DNA of 64,000 nucleotides from DATKUC01 sp964577375. Its GTDB lineage: Bacteria; Spirochaetota; Spirochaetia; DSM-27196; DATKUC01. The stretch is taken from NCBI GenBank assembly GCA_964577375.1, contig CAZNYW010000007.1, forward strand, positions 1 to 64,000. Reading direction: 5' to 3'. The position numbers and the translations under genes are program-made. Below the pieces are notes generated by a model. It was not told the DNA's origin and made no database searches. It was given only the letters and a program-made list of their open reading frames with translations. This document shows, in pieces, positions 42,212 through 51,338 of this stretch (position 1 is its first letter; each line of letters opens with the position of its first letter).

Positions 42212-43742
42212 ATGCTCAAGAATTTGAGGATCGGGACAAGGCTTGCCCTCATGGGTGCCGTCGCCCTGCTCATACCGCTTCCAGTGGTCGGTTATCTGTC
42301 CATAAGTCGCGCCTCGGCCGCGCTGGCAAAGGCTCCAGTTATTGTGTCGGCCGCGAAGGCCGTACCGGGGGACTCGACCGGGCAGCGCAGCATCTCGGCC
42401 GCCAGCTCGCTTCTCTCGGACCTCAACGCCGATTCTGCCGTCGGAAGCGAATATGAGGTCATTGTGCTGCTGGGCAGGGATGCAACGGTCATTTCAGCCT
42501 CGAAACTAGGCTATGCAGGCGTTAACGTGTCGGAAAGGGATTACGTAAAGGCCGCCCTGGAAGGCCGGATCAACATCGGTTCACCCAACCTCAACAAGGT
42601 ATCAGGCAATCCTTTCGTTCCCGTAGCGGCTCCCGTCGCGGATGCCTCGGGCAACATCACGGGCGCACTCGCCGCGGTCATGCGGCTCGACTTTCTCACT
42701 TCCCTCATTTCCAATACCCCAGGGTTGGTGAGTCCGGGTATGCCTTCATCGTCGACCGGAGCGGTCTTACGATCGCACACCCGGTGAAGGACAACGTATT
42801 CAAGGTCAATATGTCCCAGGTTGTCGGCATGGAGGATGTGGCGAAGAAGATGACCTCAGGGGCCGCCGGCGTCTTCAGATACGTCTACAAGGGTGTGGAA
42901 CTTGCAGGGACCTTGGCAGCGGGCGATCTGCGCGCCGAGCTCGATGTCCGCCGCGGTGACGAAATAGGACTCCTCGCGGAGGCGCTTCGCCGTATGGCGG
43001 AAGAGCTTTTCTCGGTAGTTTCCGGCGTGAGAGAGTCGGCGAACAACGTAACCCAGGGAAGCCAGGCTCTGAGCGCGACCGCAGGTCAGCTGTCGACTGG
43101 AGCCACCGAGCAGGCGGCATCGGCGGAAGAGGGTGCGCAGGTTGTGGACCAGACTGTTACCGCCATGACCGAGATAGCCGGAAAGATCAGCATCATCGAG
43201 GAAATCGCCAGGCAGACCAACCTTCTCGCGCTCAATGCGGCGATCGAGGCAGCGCGTGCGGGAGAGCATGGAAAGGGATTCGCCGTTGTCGCGGCCGAGG
43301 TGCGAAACTGCGGGAGCTTGTTCCGGACATCAGCCGGACGGCCGAGCTCGTGCAGGAGATCAACGTATCGGCCGCCGAGGAGATGGCGGCAACTGCCGAA
43401 GAGCTATCGAGTCAGGCAGAGCAGCTGCAGGAAACCATGCGGTTCTTCAGGACAAGAGAAACCGCGCGCCGGGAGGCGGGCGCTGCGGCGCCGAAGCCGG
43501 CGCCCCAAACGATGCATTCGCTCCCGACGACGACGGCACGCCGGCCGTCGCCGGGGCCTTCGCCTGTCTCAGAGGCGCCTGTTCCTGCCGGGCCGGGACG
43601 TGCGCTTACTGCCGCTACCGCGATAACCCTCGCACCGTCGCAGGAAAACGACGATTCGAACGGACACCGGAATGGTAACGGAAACGGCCAACGGGACCTT
43701 ACCGTACCGGACCCAACCGATTTCGATTTCGAGGAATTCTAG
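42212..43742 (+). pseudogene. Methyl-accepting chemotaxis protein, broken by frameshifts and internal deletions
   Basis: The pieces read in order: TM1 and part of a Cache sensor (MLKNLRIGTRLALMGAVALL to SLISNT, 42212-42720); a one-base frameshift near 42728, after which Cache resumes (ESGYAFIVDRSGLTIAHPVK); a jump from YVYKGVE straight into LAGTLAAGDLRAELDVRRGD near 42900, which removes the second membrane helix and half of HAMP; the signalling hairpin (EEIARQTNLLALNAAIEAAR); a second frame change with loss of about 27 residues after AAEVRK near 43305; then LRELVPDISRTAELVQEINV and a Pro/Ala-rich tail. The protein cannot work as written. It may be a pseudogene or a collapsed assembly of several receptor genes. 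Confidence 0.8.
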
Positions 43743-43749
43743 ATTCCAG

Positions 43750-43776
43750 GGCGCCGGCATCTCAGGTGTCGGCGCC
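43750..43776. terminator. GC-rich hairpin after the chemotaxis receptor gene
   Basis: GGCGCCG (43750-43756) and CGGCGCC (43770-43776) form a strong 7-bp stem eight bases after the stop codon. No T run follows, so it is a terminator only by position. Confidence 0.4.
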
Positions 43777-43946
43777 GCATCCAGTCACGGCCTGCGGATG
43801 GCCTTCTGCAGCTTCCCGAAAAATTTCTTCAAGTTCACTTTTTCTTCATGGAACGCCGTTAGCCTTTACCCGTAGACAGGAGACGGGGCGGTGAACCAAA
43901 GAACTCATCGCCTCCGATCCGGAAACAACACCAACGGAGGACAGAG

Positions 43947-44525
43947 ATGAAGTACAGGACTAAGAAGGCTCTTTTGGTCACCGCCCTTGTCGGGGCGATT
44001 GGAATAGGGACAGCTTCCTACCTCATCAAACCTGCTCAGAACGCGATGCAGCTAATGTCGAACAAGCAGCCGACCGCGAAGGTCCGGACAGGCAGCACCG
44101 TTGCCGCCGGCACGACTCCGCCGAAATCGAGCTCCCGGTCGAACGCCGTATCGGCCGCACTTCAGACCGCTTCGGCTGCCGCGGGCTCCACATCGTCCGC
44201 GCGCAAAGCCGCGCAGGCGTCGGCAACGAAAGTCAGCTACGGACTCACCGACGGCAACTACACCGGCCGGCGCGAGTATGCCTTCTATGGCTACGTAAAG
44301 GTGCAGGCCGTCATTCAGAACGGAAAGATAGAGAAGGTGCGGGTCCTCGAACACCCCAATGACAACGGCACATCTCGATACATCAACAGCATCGCAATGC
44401 CCTATCTCGTACAGGAGGCAGTTCAGGCGCAGAACACCAACGTCAGCCTCATTTCCGGTGCGACCCTCTCGAGCGAGGCGTTCGTAAAGTCACTCGCATC
44501 GGCCCTCTCGCAGGCGGGAGCCTGA
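43947..44525 (+). CDS. Membrane-anchored FMN-binding domain protein (covalent FMN), 192 aa
   Basis: One N-terminal membrane helix (about 9-27), a Ser/Ala/Thr linker to residue 95, then the FMN_bind domain: YGLTDGNYTGRREYAFYGYV, VQAVIQNGKIEKVRVLEHPN and the flavinylation site SGATLSSEAF (Thr173). In NqrC/RnfG-type proteins ApbE attaches FMN to this threonine. No ApbE gene lies in the window. It ends one base before the NqrB-like/FNR gene, so the two form a unit. GGAGG precedes ATG 43947. Confidence 0.88.
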   Translation: MKYRTKKALLVTALVGAIGIGTASYLIKPAQNAMQLMSNKQPTAKVRTGSTVAAGTTPPKSSSRSNAVSAALQTASAAAGSTSSARKAAQASATKVSYGLTDGNYTGRREYAFYGYVKVQAVIQNGKIEKVRVLEHPNDNGTSRYINSIAMPYLVQEAVQAQNTNVSLISGATLSSEAFVKSLASALSQAGA

Positions 44526-44526
44526 C

Positions 44527-46059
44527 ATGAAAGCGATCGATGCCTTTCTCAACCGATTCACGATGTACAGTTACCTCGTATGGTTTCTGTCGTCGCTGCT
44601 GGGCCTCGGACTCGTGCTCAGCCTGTTCCATGCGCTTCCCGTCGACCCAATGGCGATCGTCTCCACAACGACGATCTACATCATCGTCTGCTACCTCACC
44701 AACTGGATTTTCGCGAAAGTGCTGCGGATTCAGGCAAATCACGAGTCGACGATCATCACCGCGCTCATCCTGGCGTTGATAAGCGGACCGGTCTCGGTAT
44801 GGGCCGACCCAGGCAGGGCGGCTATTCTCGCGCTGGCGGGAGTGGTCGCAATTGCCTCGAAGTACCTGATTGCCATAAACAGGCAGCACGTGTTCAATCC
44901 GGCGGCATTCGGAGTCTTCTTCACCGGGATAGTCTTCGGATTCTACTCCACCTGGTGGGTCGGAAATATTGCGATGCTGCCGCTCGTCGTGGTGGGCGGA
45001 TTCCTGTTGATTCGCAAGATCAGCCGCTTCCGGTTCGTCGCGGCCTTTTTCGCGGAATTCGTCGTTTTTCTTATGGCAATGTCGATGATGCAGGGGCTTG
45101 GGTTCAGCACGGCCCTGCACAACATCGTCTACGTCTTCCTGCATACGGAAATCATCTTCTTCACCGCGGTCATGCTCATTGAGCCGATTACCGCGCCCAA
45201 ACGCTTTTCGATGCAGATCGTCTTTGCCGCCATCGCGGCATTCCTGCTCCAGCCACAGCTCACGATCTTCGGAAACAACCTGACCCCGGAAGAGGCGCTT
45301 CTTATTGCGAATATCTTCTCCTACGCGGTGAGCCCCAGCTTCAAACTTTCGCTTCAGCTCAAGGAACGACGTGAGATCGGCAACGGTATCCTTGCCTTCT
45401 CGTTCGACTATCCGGAGGGATTCAACCATCGTCTGGGCCAGTACATGGAATGGACGCTTCCTGTTTCGGAGCCCGACGGCCGGGGCAACAGGCGCTATTT
45501 CAGCATCGCCTCATCACCCACCGAACCCGATCTGCTTATCGCCGCGCGGTTCTACCCCAGATCGAGCCGATACAAGCAGGCGATGGCGGAGATGGAGTCT
45601 GGCGACCCGATCGTGGCTGCCGAGCTTTCCGGGGACTTCGTTCTGCCTCGCGATCCGGAGGTGCCCCTCCTGTTCGTTGCCGGGGGAATCGGCATAACCC
45701 CGTTCCGCAGCATGATCAAGTTTCTTGTCGATACCGGAGAGAAGCGCGACATCGTGCTCCTGTACTCGAACTCGGTACGCGAGGAGATCGTATTCCGCGA
45801 TGTGTTCGAGGATGCCGAGCAAAGGATCGGGCTGAAGACCGTGTACACGCTTACCGGCGGAAAGCGGCTCCCTGAAAACTGGAAGGGCAGAACCGGTCAC
45901 GTCGAGGAGCAAATGCTGCACGAAGAGGTGCCGAACCTCGAAGAGAGAGTCTGTTTTGTATCCGGATCGCCCGGGATGGTAGAGGACGTCAAGAAGGTGC
46001 TTCGTTCGGTCGGCATCCGCAGGAGGAACGTTCGCACCGATTATTTTCCCGGATACTGA
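44527..46059 (+). CDS. NqrB/RnfD-like membrane domain fused to FNR-type flavin reductase, 510 aa
   Basis: Residues 1-285 are a membrane domain of NqrB/RnfD type, with HESTIITALILALISGPVSV and INRQHVFNPAAFGVF (NPAAF is a family mark). Residues 290-510 are a ferredoxin-NADP reductase module: FAD site RRYFSIASSP near 321, GGIGITPFRSM near 385, and VCFVSGSPGMVEDVKKVL at the C-terminus, ending TDYFPGY. Such a fusion would pass electrons from cytoplasmic NAD(P)H through FAD and the membrane to the covalent FMN of the partner outside. No flavinylation SGAT is seen in this protein. Confidence 0.87.
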   Translation: MKAIDAFLNRFTMYSYLVWFLSSLLGLGLVLSLFHALPVDPMAIVSTTTIYIIVCYLTNWIFAKVLRIQANHESTIITALILALISGPVSVWADPGRAAILALAGVVAIASKYLIAINRQHVFNPAAFGVFFTGIVFGFYSTWWVGNIAMLPLVVVGGFLLIRKISRFRFVAAFFAEFVVFLMAMSMMQGLGFSTALHNIVYVFLHTEIIFFTAVMLIEPITAPKRFSMQIVFAAIAAFLLQPQLTIFGNNLTPEEALLIANIFSYAVSPSFKLSLQLKERREIGNGILAFSFDYPEGFNHRLGQYMEWTLPVSEPDGRGNRRYFSIASSPTEPDLLIAARFYPRSSRYKQAMAEMESGDPIVAAELSGDFVLPRDPEVPLLFVAGGIGITPFRSMIKFLVDTGEKRDIVLLYSNSVREEIVFRDVFEDAEQRIGLKTVYTLTGGKRLPENWKGRTGHVEEQMLHEEVPNLEERVCFVSGSPGMVEDVKKVLRSVGIRRRNVRTDYFPGY

Positions 46060-46134
46060 ATGTGTGAGTCCGGGACCGGATTCGATGCGGCCGCTGCCGG
46101 GTAGGGTAATCGCCGCGGGGCCGCCGTTTCAGTC

Positions 46135-47160
46135 TCAGCGGTGCCGGTCGCCGTTCGGAAAGATCATCACCTTCATAGCGTTTTCGCGGCGGCTTTCGAC
46201 CGTGCGAATGCCCGTTTCCAAATTCTCGAGAGGCAGCCGGTGGGAAACCAGATCATCGACTCTGACCCTGCCGCTCCTGATCAGCTCGAGCGCCTGCCGG
46301 CTGTTCCGCCGGGAGGTATAGGCGCCAAAGAGTGCGAGGCCCTTCCGGAATATCTGGAACGGCTCCACGGCGGCAGTTTTTCCCTGCGGAGCCACGCCGA
46401 ACATGAGGATCCTTCCGCCCGGCCGCGCAAGCCGGACCGTTTCGCTCAGCACCGGCGGAGCACCAGTCGCGTCGATCACGAGGTCGAAGCTGTCGTCTGG
46501 AAGTGAGGAAAGATCGGTTGTCGCCGCGTCGGCACCATCCGCGCGGGCGGCGGCAAGGCGCTCTTCGCTCAGGTCTGCAACCGAGAAGCGGCCTGCGCCC
46601 CAGGCGCGTGCGGTACGGATCAGCAGCATGCCGATCGGACCGGTACCGATGACAGCGACACGATCGCCGAGGGTGACGCCCGCGTTTTCAACCCCATGTA
46701 CGACGCACGAGAGCGGTTCCATGAATGCTGCCTGCTCGAAGGGGATGTCTCCCACATGGAACACAACCTTCTCCGGGGCCGTAACAAGCTGCGCCATCCC
46801 GCCCGGCCGGGTAACGCCAACCGCCTGCCAGTTTTCGCAGAAGTTCTGTCGGTTGGAGCGGCAGGCGTCGCACCTCTCACACGAGATGTTCGGCTCCACT
46901 GCGACGCGGTCACCCGCGCTGAAACGCGTAACGCTCGAGCCGACCGCTTCCACCACCCCCGAAAACTCGTGGCCGGGCGTGACAGGATAGCCACCGATGT
47001 ACTCGCCCCGGTAGATGTGGACGTCGGTCCCGCAGATGCCGCTCGCCATGACGCGGATCACCACCTCGTCCCCGGCGGCCGGCCGGGGATCATCGAGCTC
47101 TTTCGTGGCTATCCTGCCGGGCTCTTCCACCACTGCTGCAATCATCTTCTGCTTCTCCAT
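46135..47160 (-). CDS. Zinc-containing alcohol dehydrogenase family protein, 341 aa
   Basis: MDR enzyme: catalytic zinc ligands in ASGICGTDVHIYRGEYIGGY and TPGHEFSGVV, structural zinc SCERCDACRSNRQNFC, and NAD(P) fold VAVIGTGPIGMLLIRTARAW. Resembles the sorbitol/threonine dehydrogenase and galactitol-phosphate group. ATG 47160 was chosen; ATG 47145 is possible. It stands 17 bases after the MarC gene ends on the same strand and is convergent with the flavin reductase gene. Substrate a polyol or similar. Confidence 0.9.
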   Translation of the reverse strand: MEKQKMIAAVVEEPGRIATKELDDPRPAAGDEVVIRVMASGICGTDVHIYRGEYIGGYPVTPGHEFSGVVEAVGSSVTRFSAGDRVAVEPNISCERCDACRSNRQNFCENWQAVGVTRPGGMAQLVTAPEKVVFHVGDIPFEQAAFMEPLSCVVHGVENAGVTLGDRVAVIGTGPIGMLLIRTARAWGAGRFSVADLSEERLAAARADGADAATTDLSSLPDDSFDLVIDATGAPPVLSETVRLARPGGRILMFGVAPQGKTAAVEPFQIFRKGLALFGAYTSRRNSRQALELIRSGRVRVDDLVSHRLPLENLETGIRTVESRRENAMKVMIFPNGDRHR

Positions 47161-47177
47161 CCGCAGGGATCCCGCTC

Positions 47178-47801
47178 CTACTGTCCGGCGAACAGCAGCG
47201 TAATCCCGAACGCCTGTGAGATCCCCGAAAGCACAAAGTCCACCGCAATCGCCGCTATGAAAATCCACAGTACCCGCGCGACGACGAGAGTCCCGAGCGG
47301 GCCCACGAGGCGCGCGAGCGTTACGCTCGACCGCACGATCAGGAACGCCACCGCGAAGTTGAGCACCAGTGCGACCAGAGCGACGAGCCAGCCGTCACGG
47401 CTGAGGATCAGGATTCCCGTAACGATCGATCCCGGTCCGACCAGCAGGGGAACTGCCATCGGTACAACGCCCATCTCCATCGCGCGCTCCGGGGTGGTGT
47501 GGTACCGGTTGGGACGGGAGAAAGCGATCTCGTAGACCGCAATGACTATGAGGATGATGCCGCCGGCGATGCGCAGCTCGGCGACATGAATCTGGAACAG
47601 ATAGCGCATGACCCAGGTTCCGGTGAAGGTCAGCACGGTCAAGGTGATGAAACCTACAAGGATCGCCGTGTTGAAGAGCCGGTTCCGGGCCGCGCGGTCG
47701 AGCTCTTTCGTGAGCTCCGCATAGAGCGGCACAACCGTGATGGGGTTGAGGATCGAGAAGAGGGCGAGAAAGGCGTTGAGATAGAGGGTCAGCGTGATCA
47801 T
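47178..47801 (-). CDS. MarC-family integral membrane protein, 207 aa
   Basis: Six hydrophobic helices with MarC landmarks: FLALFSILNPITVVPLYAEL, ELRIAGGIILIVIAVYEIAF, and AVPLLVGPGSIVTGILIL. Full family length. Members (MarC/YhgN/SnatA) include an amino-acid exporter, but most have no known role. Located between the adenylate cyclase and the alcohol dehydrogenase on the same strand. Confidence 0.9.
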   Translation of the reverse strand: MITLTLYLNAFLALFSILNPITVVPLYAELTKELDRAARNRLFNTAILVGFITLTVLTFTGTWVMRYLFQIHVAELRIAGGIILIVIAVYEIAFSRPNRYHTTPERAMEMGVVPMAVPLLVGPGSIVTGILILSRDGWLVALVALVLNFAVAFLIVRSSVTLARLVGPLGTLVVARVLWIFIAAIAVDFVLSGISQAFGITLLFAGQ

Positions 47802-47846
47802 GGCGAGGATAATAGCACAAATGCGAGGTCGCGAGCAGAAAGCCTG

Positions 47847-49505
47847 CTATTTCACCGCCATCACGGCAGCGCCGTTCCAGTTTTCCGGCGGAGGCTGGCG
47901 CATGAATGCGTGACACTTTTCCATAAAGAGTGCGGCGGGCACATCGTCTGGAAGAATCCCGTGCACCTCCTGGAAAAGAGCGAGGGCGCCGGCAAAATCG
48001 CGCGAAAAATACCGGGCGAGCGCCTTCTCGTGAGTGGCCCAGGCGGCCTCTTCGGCGGGAGAGCGCTTCTCTTTCGCAGTGTAGAGTCCGATTGCCGTAG
48101 TCTTTCCCTGGACGATGACTCGCTCGAGCAGCCTGCAGGGATATTCGGACTGGATTTTCCGTGCAACCGATTCAGAGAAGACGAGCTCCTGGTGATAGAC
48201 CTTGCACAGCCCTTCGAGTCGGGAGGCAAGATTCACCATGTCTCCGATCACGGTATAGTCCATCTTCTTTTCCGATCCGATATTACCGACTGTGACCAGC
48301 CCGTAGTTGATGCCGATGCCGATCCTGAATTCCGGACGTCCGCGGTTACGCTGCCATGCGTTGAAATCGCCGAGCGCGCTGAGCATCTCGAACGCAGAAT
48401 AGATGGATTGCTGCGCCTCGTCGCCCCGGCGAAGCGGTGCACCGTAAAAGGCCATGATGGCATCGCCGATATACTTGTCGACGACGCCGTTGCGGTTGAC
48501 GATTACGTCGACCATCCGGCTGAAGTAGGCGTTCAAGGATTCCACCACCTCGTCCGGCCGCATCTTTTCGGACAGGGCGGTGAATCCCCGGATATCGGAA
48601 AACAGAACGGCTAGGACCCGGTCGTCGCCCACGAGCATCTTTTCAGGGTTGGCGAAGAACTGGTCGATCACGTTTTTCGGCACGTATTTCTGGAATATAT
48701 TCCGGACCTTCTGTTCCTTGTGCTGCGCGACCACCGCCTTCAGCGCGTAGGACTTGACCAGATCGCTCGACTGCTCGAGCTGCCGCGTCATGAGGTTGAA
48801 GGTATGACCGAGATCACCGATCTCATCGGCGTACGCTATATCGACCTTTCGCGAGAGGTCGTTGGTTGCAATGATTCCGCGCATCGCCGCGCGGAGCGCC
48901 TTGAGGGGTCTGATAAGCAGATAGGCGAATACAAATAGCAGTATGATGGCGGTGGCAAGTGACAGCGCCAGTATCCAGCCGGTCTGCACATACATGTCGG
49001 TGACTACCGAATAGAATGCGTCGCGCTCATCGGTCACGAGAAAATACCAGTGGAAGGGAACAAAGGGGGCGATCTGGGCAACGCGCGTAACACCGCCAAG
49101 TGAAAGCACGTGGAAGCCGGTGTCCTGCTTCCGGAGGATGTCGATCAGTGCGGTCCGCTCGTCCTGCGCAAGCTCGATCGGGCGAGTCGCCATTATCACC
49201 TTCGCGTCGCCGTCCACCGCGGCGATGAGTTCGGTCCCCGAACGGATCATGTTCTGGGCGAAGGAGGTCACCGCCGACTTCGTAGCGGCGACGAACCGGT
49301 CATTCGAGGCGAGGCCGTTATCGACAAGAAGCTGCCACTGACTTCCGGCATAGGAGACCAGCTCCTCCTGTTTGAAGCGCAGGAGCCCGGTGACCGCGTG
49401 CGTGATGCCGTTGCGCGCCGAGAGCGAGGAGACGTAGCCGGTAACCAGTAGCGGCGCTATAATCAGGGGAAGCACGATTATTACTATCTTGTTACGGATG
49501 CTCAT
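47847..49505 (-). CDS. Membrane adenylate cyclase, Cache-like sensor/HAMP/class III, 552 aa
   Basis: Helix at 6-27, an extracytoplasmic sensor (about 30-180) ending FVPFHWYFLVTDERDAFYSV, a second helix (about 183-205), a HAMP (LIRPLKALRAAMRGI ... DEIGDLGHTFNLMTRQLE), then a class III cyclase domain: metal Asp in FSDIRGFTALSE and YIGDAIMAFYGAP, and MDYTVIGDMVNLASRLEG, whose Lys/Asp pair fits ATP rather than GTP. The last 80 residues form helical hairpins like a TPR. It would make cAMP in response to an outside signal. Divergent from the coiled-coil gene. Confidence 0.92.
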   Translation of the reverse strand: MSIRNKIVIIVLPLIIAPLLVTGYVSSLSARNGITHAVTGLLRFKQEELVSYAGSQWQLLVDNGLASNDRFVAATKSAVTSFAQNMIRSGTELIAAVDGDAKVIMATRPIELAQDERTALIDILRKQDTGFHVLSLGGVTRVAQIAPFVPFHWYFLVTDERDAFYSVVTDMYVQTGWILALSLATAIILLFVFAYLLIRPLKALRAAMRGIIATNDLSRKVDIAYADEIGDLGHTFNLMTRQLEQSSDLVKSYALKAVVAQHKEQKVRNIFQKYVPKNVIDQFFANPEKMLVGDDRVLAVLFSDIRGFTALSEKMRPDEVVESLNAYFSRMVDVIVNRNGVVDKYIGDAIMAFYGAPLRRGDEAQQSIYSAFEMLSALGDFNAWQRNRGRPEFRIGIGINYGLVTVGNIGSEKKMDYTVIGDMVNLASRLEGLCKVYHQELVFSESVARKIQSEYPCRLLERVIVQGKTTAIGLYTAKEKRSPAEEAAWATHEKALARYFSRDFAGALALFQEVHGILPDDVPAALFMEKCHAFMRQPPPENWNGAAVMAVK

Positions 49506-49603
49506 TCTGGTCGTGCCCGAATGGCCGAATTCGACCGGAAAATCGGGGATGTTTCGGCGACAGTACGCCGATAATCGGAGTGTCTTCGAAGAGCAGGAAC
49601 GCT

Positions 49604-51334
49604 ATGAGCGGCCTTTATAGACGCGCGCTTGAAATCTACCATGTCGACTCCAATCATTCGGTTGAGCCCTGGAACAGCGAGCCGACCGAACTGAGTGAAA
49701 TTCCGACCTCCGAACGCGAAGCCGTTCTTCGTCAGATCGATGATATCATAGAGTCGAACCGACTGCGAGTCGATTCTGAGGAGCTCAAACGGGCCGCACG
49801 ATCCCGCGGGGCTCTTCTTCCGGTCGCGGCTAATCTGGTCATAATAGCGGTAGCAGCAGCATTGCTCGTTTTTTTCTCCCTTCGTCTCAACCGGCAGGAA
49901 CAGCAGCTCCAGGCAGGACAGGGCACGATTCAGACGGCTGAGAGCCAGGTGGTCCAGGCCGTTCGAGAGCAGTTCGCCGAACAGGTCAAGCAGAAGGATA
50001 CCGAGATCCAGAGCATCCAGGACAGGCTGCAGAAGGCCGCTCTCGAACGGGACTCCATTCGAAGCGAGGCCCAATCCACGATTCAGAAGCGCGAGCAGCA
50101 GTTCGCCGACCAGCTGCAGACCGCTCTTGCTGCCGAGAGGACGCGTCTGGTTCAAAACGGTCTAACTGCTACCGAAGTCGAGAGTCGACTCAGCAGTTAC
50201 AGAGAGCAGCTCACCGCGGACTACCAGAACCAGCTCCAGGCATTCAGAGCCGAGACCGAGGCCCGCGCCGCAGAGCGTGAAAAATCGGTGAACGATCTGA
50301 TTTCCACCTACCAGTTGAGCCTGCAGAAGAGTCAGGAAGAACGGGTGCAGCTCGAGAAGGATTTCGCCGCGCGGGAAGCGGAGCTCACGCAGAAGGCCGA
50401 TCTGCAGACCCGGGAGCTCAGGCAGAGTCAATCACAGACACAGGCTGAGCTGCAGAAACTGCAGAGCCAGGCGGCGCAGGATCACCTGCTAAGCTCGCGG
50501 ATTCTCGACACATACGCGAAGGTAAGGAGCGAGCTCGGCATTCCCGACTACCAGGCCGCCCTCGATACGCTTGCAGCTCTTCGTGAATCGTTCGACCGGG
50601 AACCGGCGGTTTCTTCGCAGACGGTTCAGGAACGGCGTCCGGTCGATATGTTCATCATCAGCTCGCTCGAAGATCTCATAAACGCACGCAGGGCCCAGCC
50701 TGCCGAAAAGCCCACCGTCGACGAGCTGAAGACGGCGCAGGCGGCCGCCGGGAAGTTCATCGCGGACGGCAGAACCTCATACGGCGTAAACAACTGGCAG
50801 CAGACGCTCGACGAATATCAGGGTGCGCTCGAGCTGCTTCTCCCCGACAGGCAGACAGCAGCACGGCTCGTCGCGCAGGTCGCGAGCGCCGGATACCAGA
50901 TCGGCGCTGCACGGGACAAGGCGCGGACGAGAAACGCCGAATCCGCTCTGTCGCGGCAGGAGAAGCTACTCGAGAACCTGAAGCAGCTCAGAGACTGGGT
51001 CGATTCCCTGCCGGTCGGCGGTGCGTCCCCCGACATGACGGGTGAAGAGACCGCGTCACTGCTCCAGGCAAAGCTGCTTGTGTGGCAGATCATAAGCACC
51101 GATCCGGTCAGGACCAGATATCCGAAGCTATACGACACGATGCAGCGCTACTTTGACGCATTCGCTGCCGAGCAGCAGCGCGAGGGGCGAAAGGCCGCCC
51201 TCGACAGCGTCCTCACCATGCTGAGCGCGGTCGGCGCGAAGTCGCCGTCGAAGATCACCTCGGAGGCAGCTACGACCGACGATCGCACCGCCCTCCTTCA
51301 GATTCTCGACCGGATATCAGCCCTCGTCCGGTAA
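49604..51334 (+). CDS. Single-pass membrane protein with long coiled coil, 576 aa
   Basis: About 70 cytoplasmic residues, one membrane helix (ALLPVAANLVIIAVAAALLV), then roughly 220 residues of Gln/Glu/Arg-rich heptads (RLNRQEQQLQAGQGTIQTAE and onward), followed by a helical C-terminal domain with GKFIADGRTSYGVNNWQQTL. This is a typical tethered rod of unknown role, perhaps in the periplasm or contacting flagella or envelope. AGGAAC precedes ATG 49604; GTG 49580 is less likely. Divergent from the adenylate cyclase. Confidence 0.8.
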   Translation: MSGLYRRALEIYHVDSNHSVEPWNSEPTELSEIPTSEREAVLRQIDDIIESNRLRVDSEELKRAARSRGALLPVAANLVIIAVAAALLVFFSLRLNRQEQQLQAGQGTIQTAESQVVQAVREQFAEQVKQKDTEIQSIQDRLQKAALERDSIRSEAQSTIQKREQQFADQLQTALAAERTRLVQNGLTATEVESRLSSYREQLTADYQNQLQAFRAETEARAAEREKSVNDLISTYQLSLQKSQEERVQLEKDFAAREAELTQKADLQTRELRQSQSQTQAELQKLQSQAAQDHLLSSRILDTYAKVRSELGIPDYQAALDTLAALRESFDREPAVSSQTVQERRPVDMFIISSLEDLINARRAQPAEKPTVDELKTAQAAAGKFIADGRTSYGVNNWQQTLDEYQGALELLLPDRQTAARLVAQVASAGYQIGAARDKARTRNAESALSRQEKLLENLKQLRDWVDSLPVGGASPDMTGEETASLLQAKLLVWQIISTDPVRTRYPKLYDTMQRYFDAFAAEQQREGRKAALDSVLTMLSAVGAKSPSKITSEAATTDDRTALLQILDRISALVR

Positions 51335-51338
51335 CCCG

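Noticed and set aside
43560..43946. A separate gene between the receptor fragment and the FMN-binding gene
   Set aside because: Frames there lack ribosome sites and are the tail of the receptor or random.
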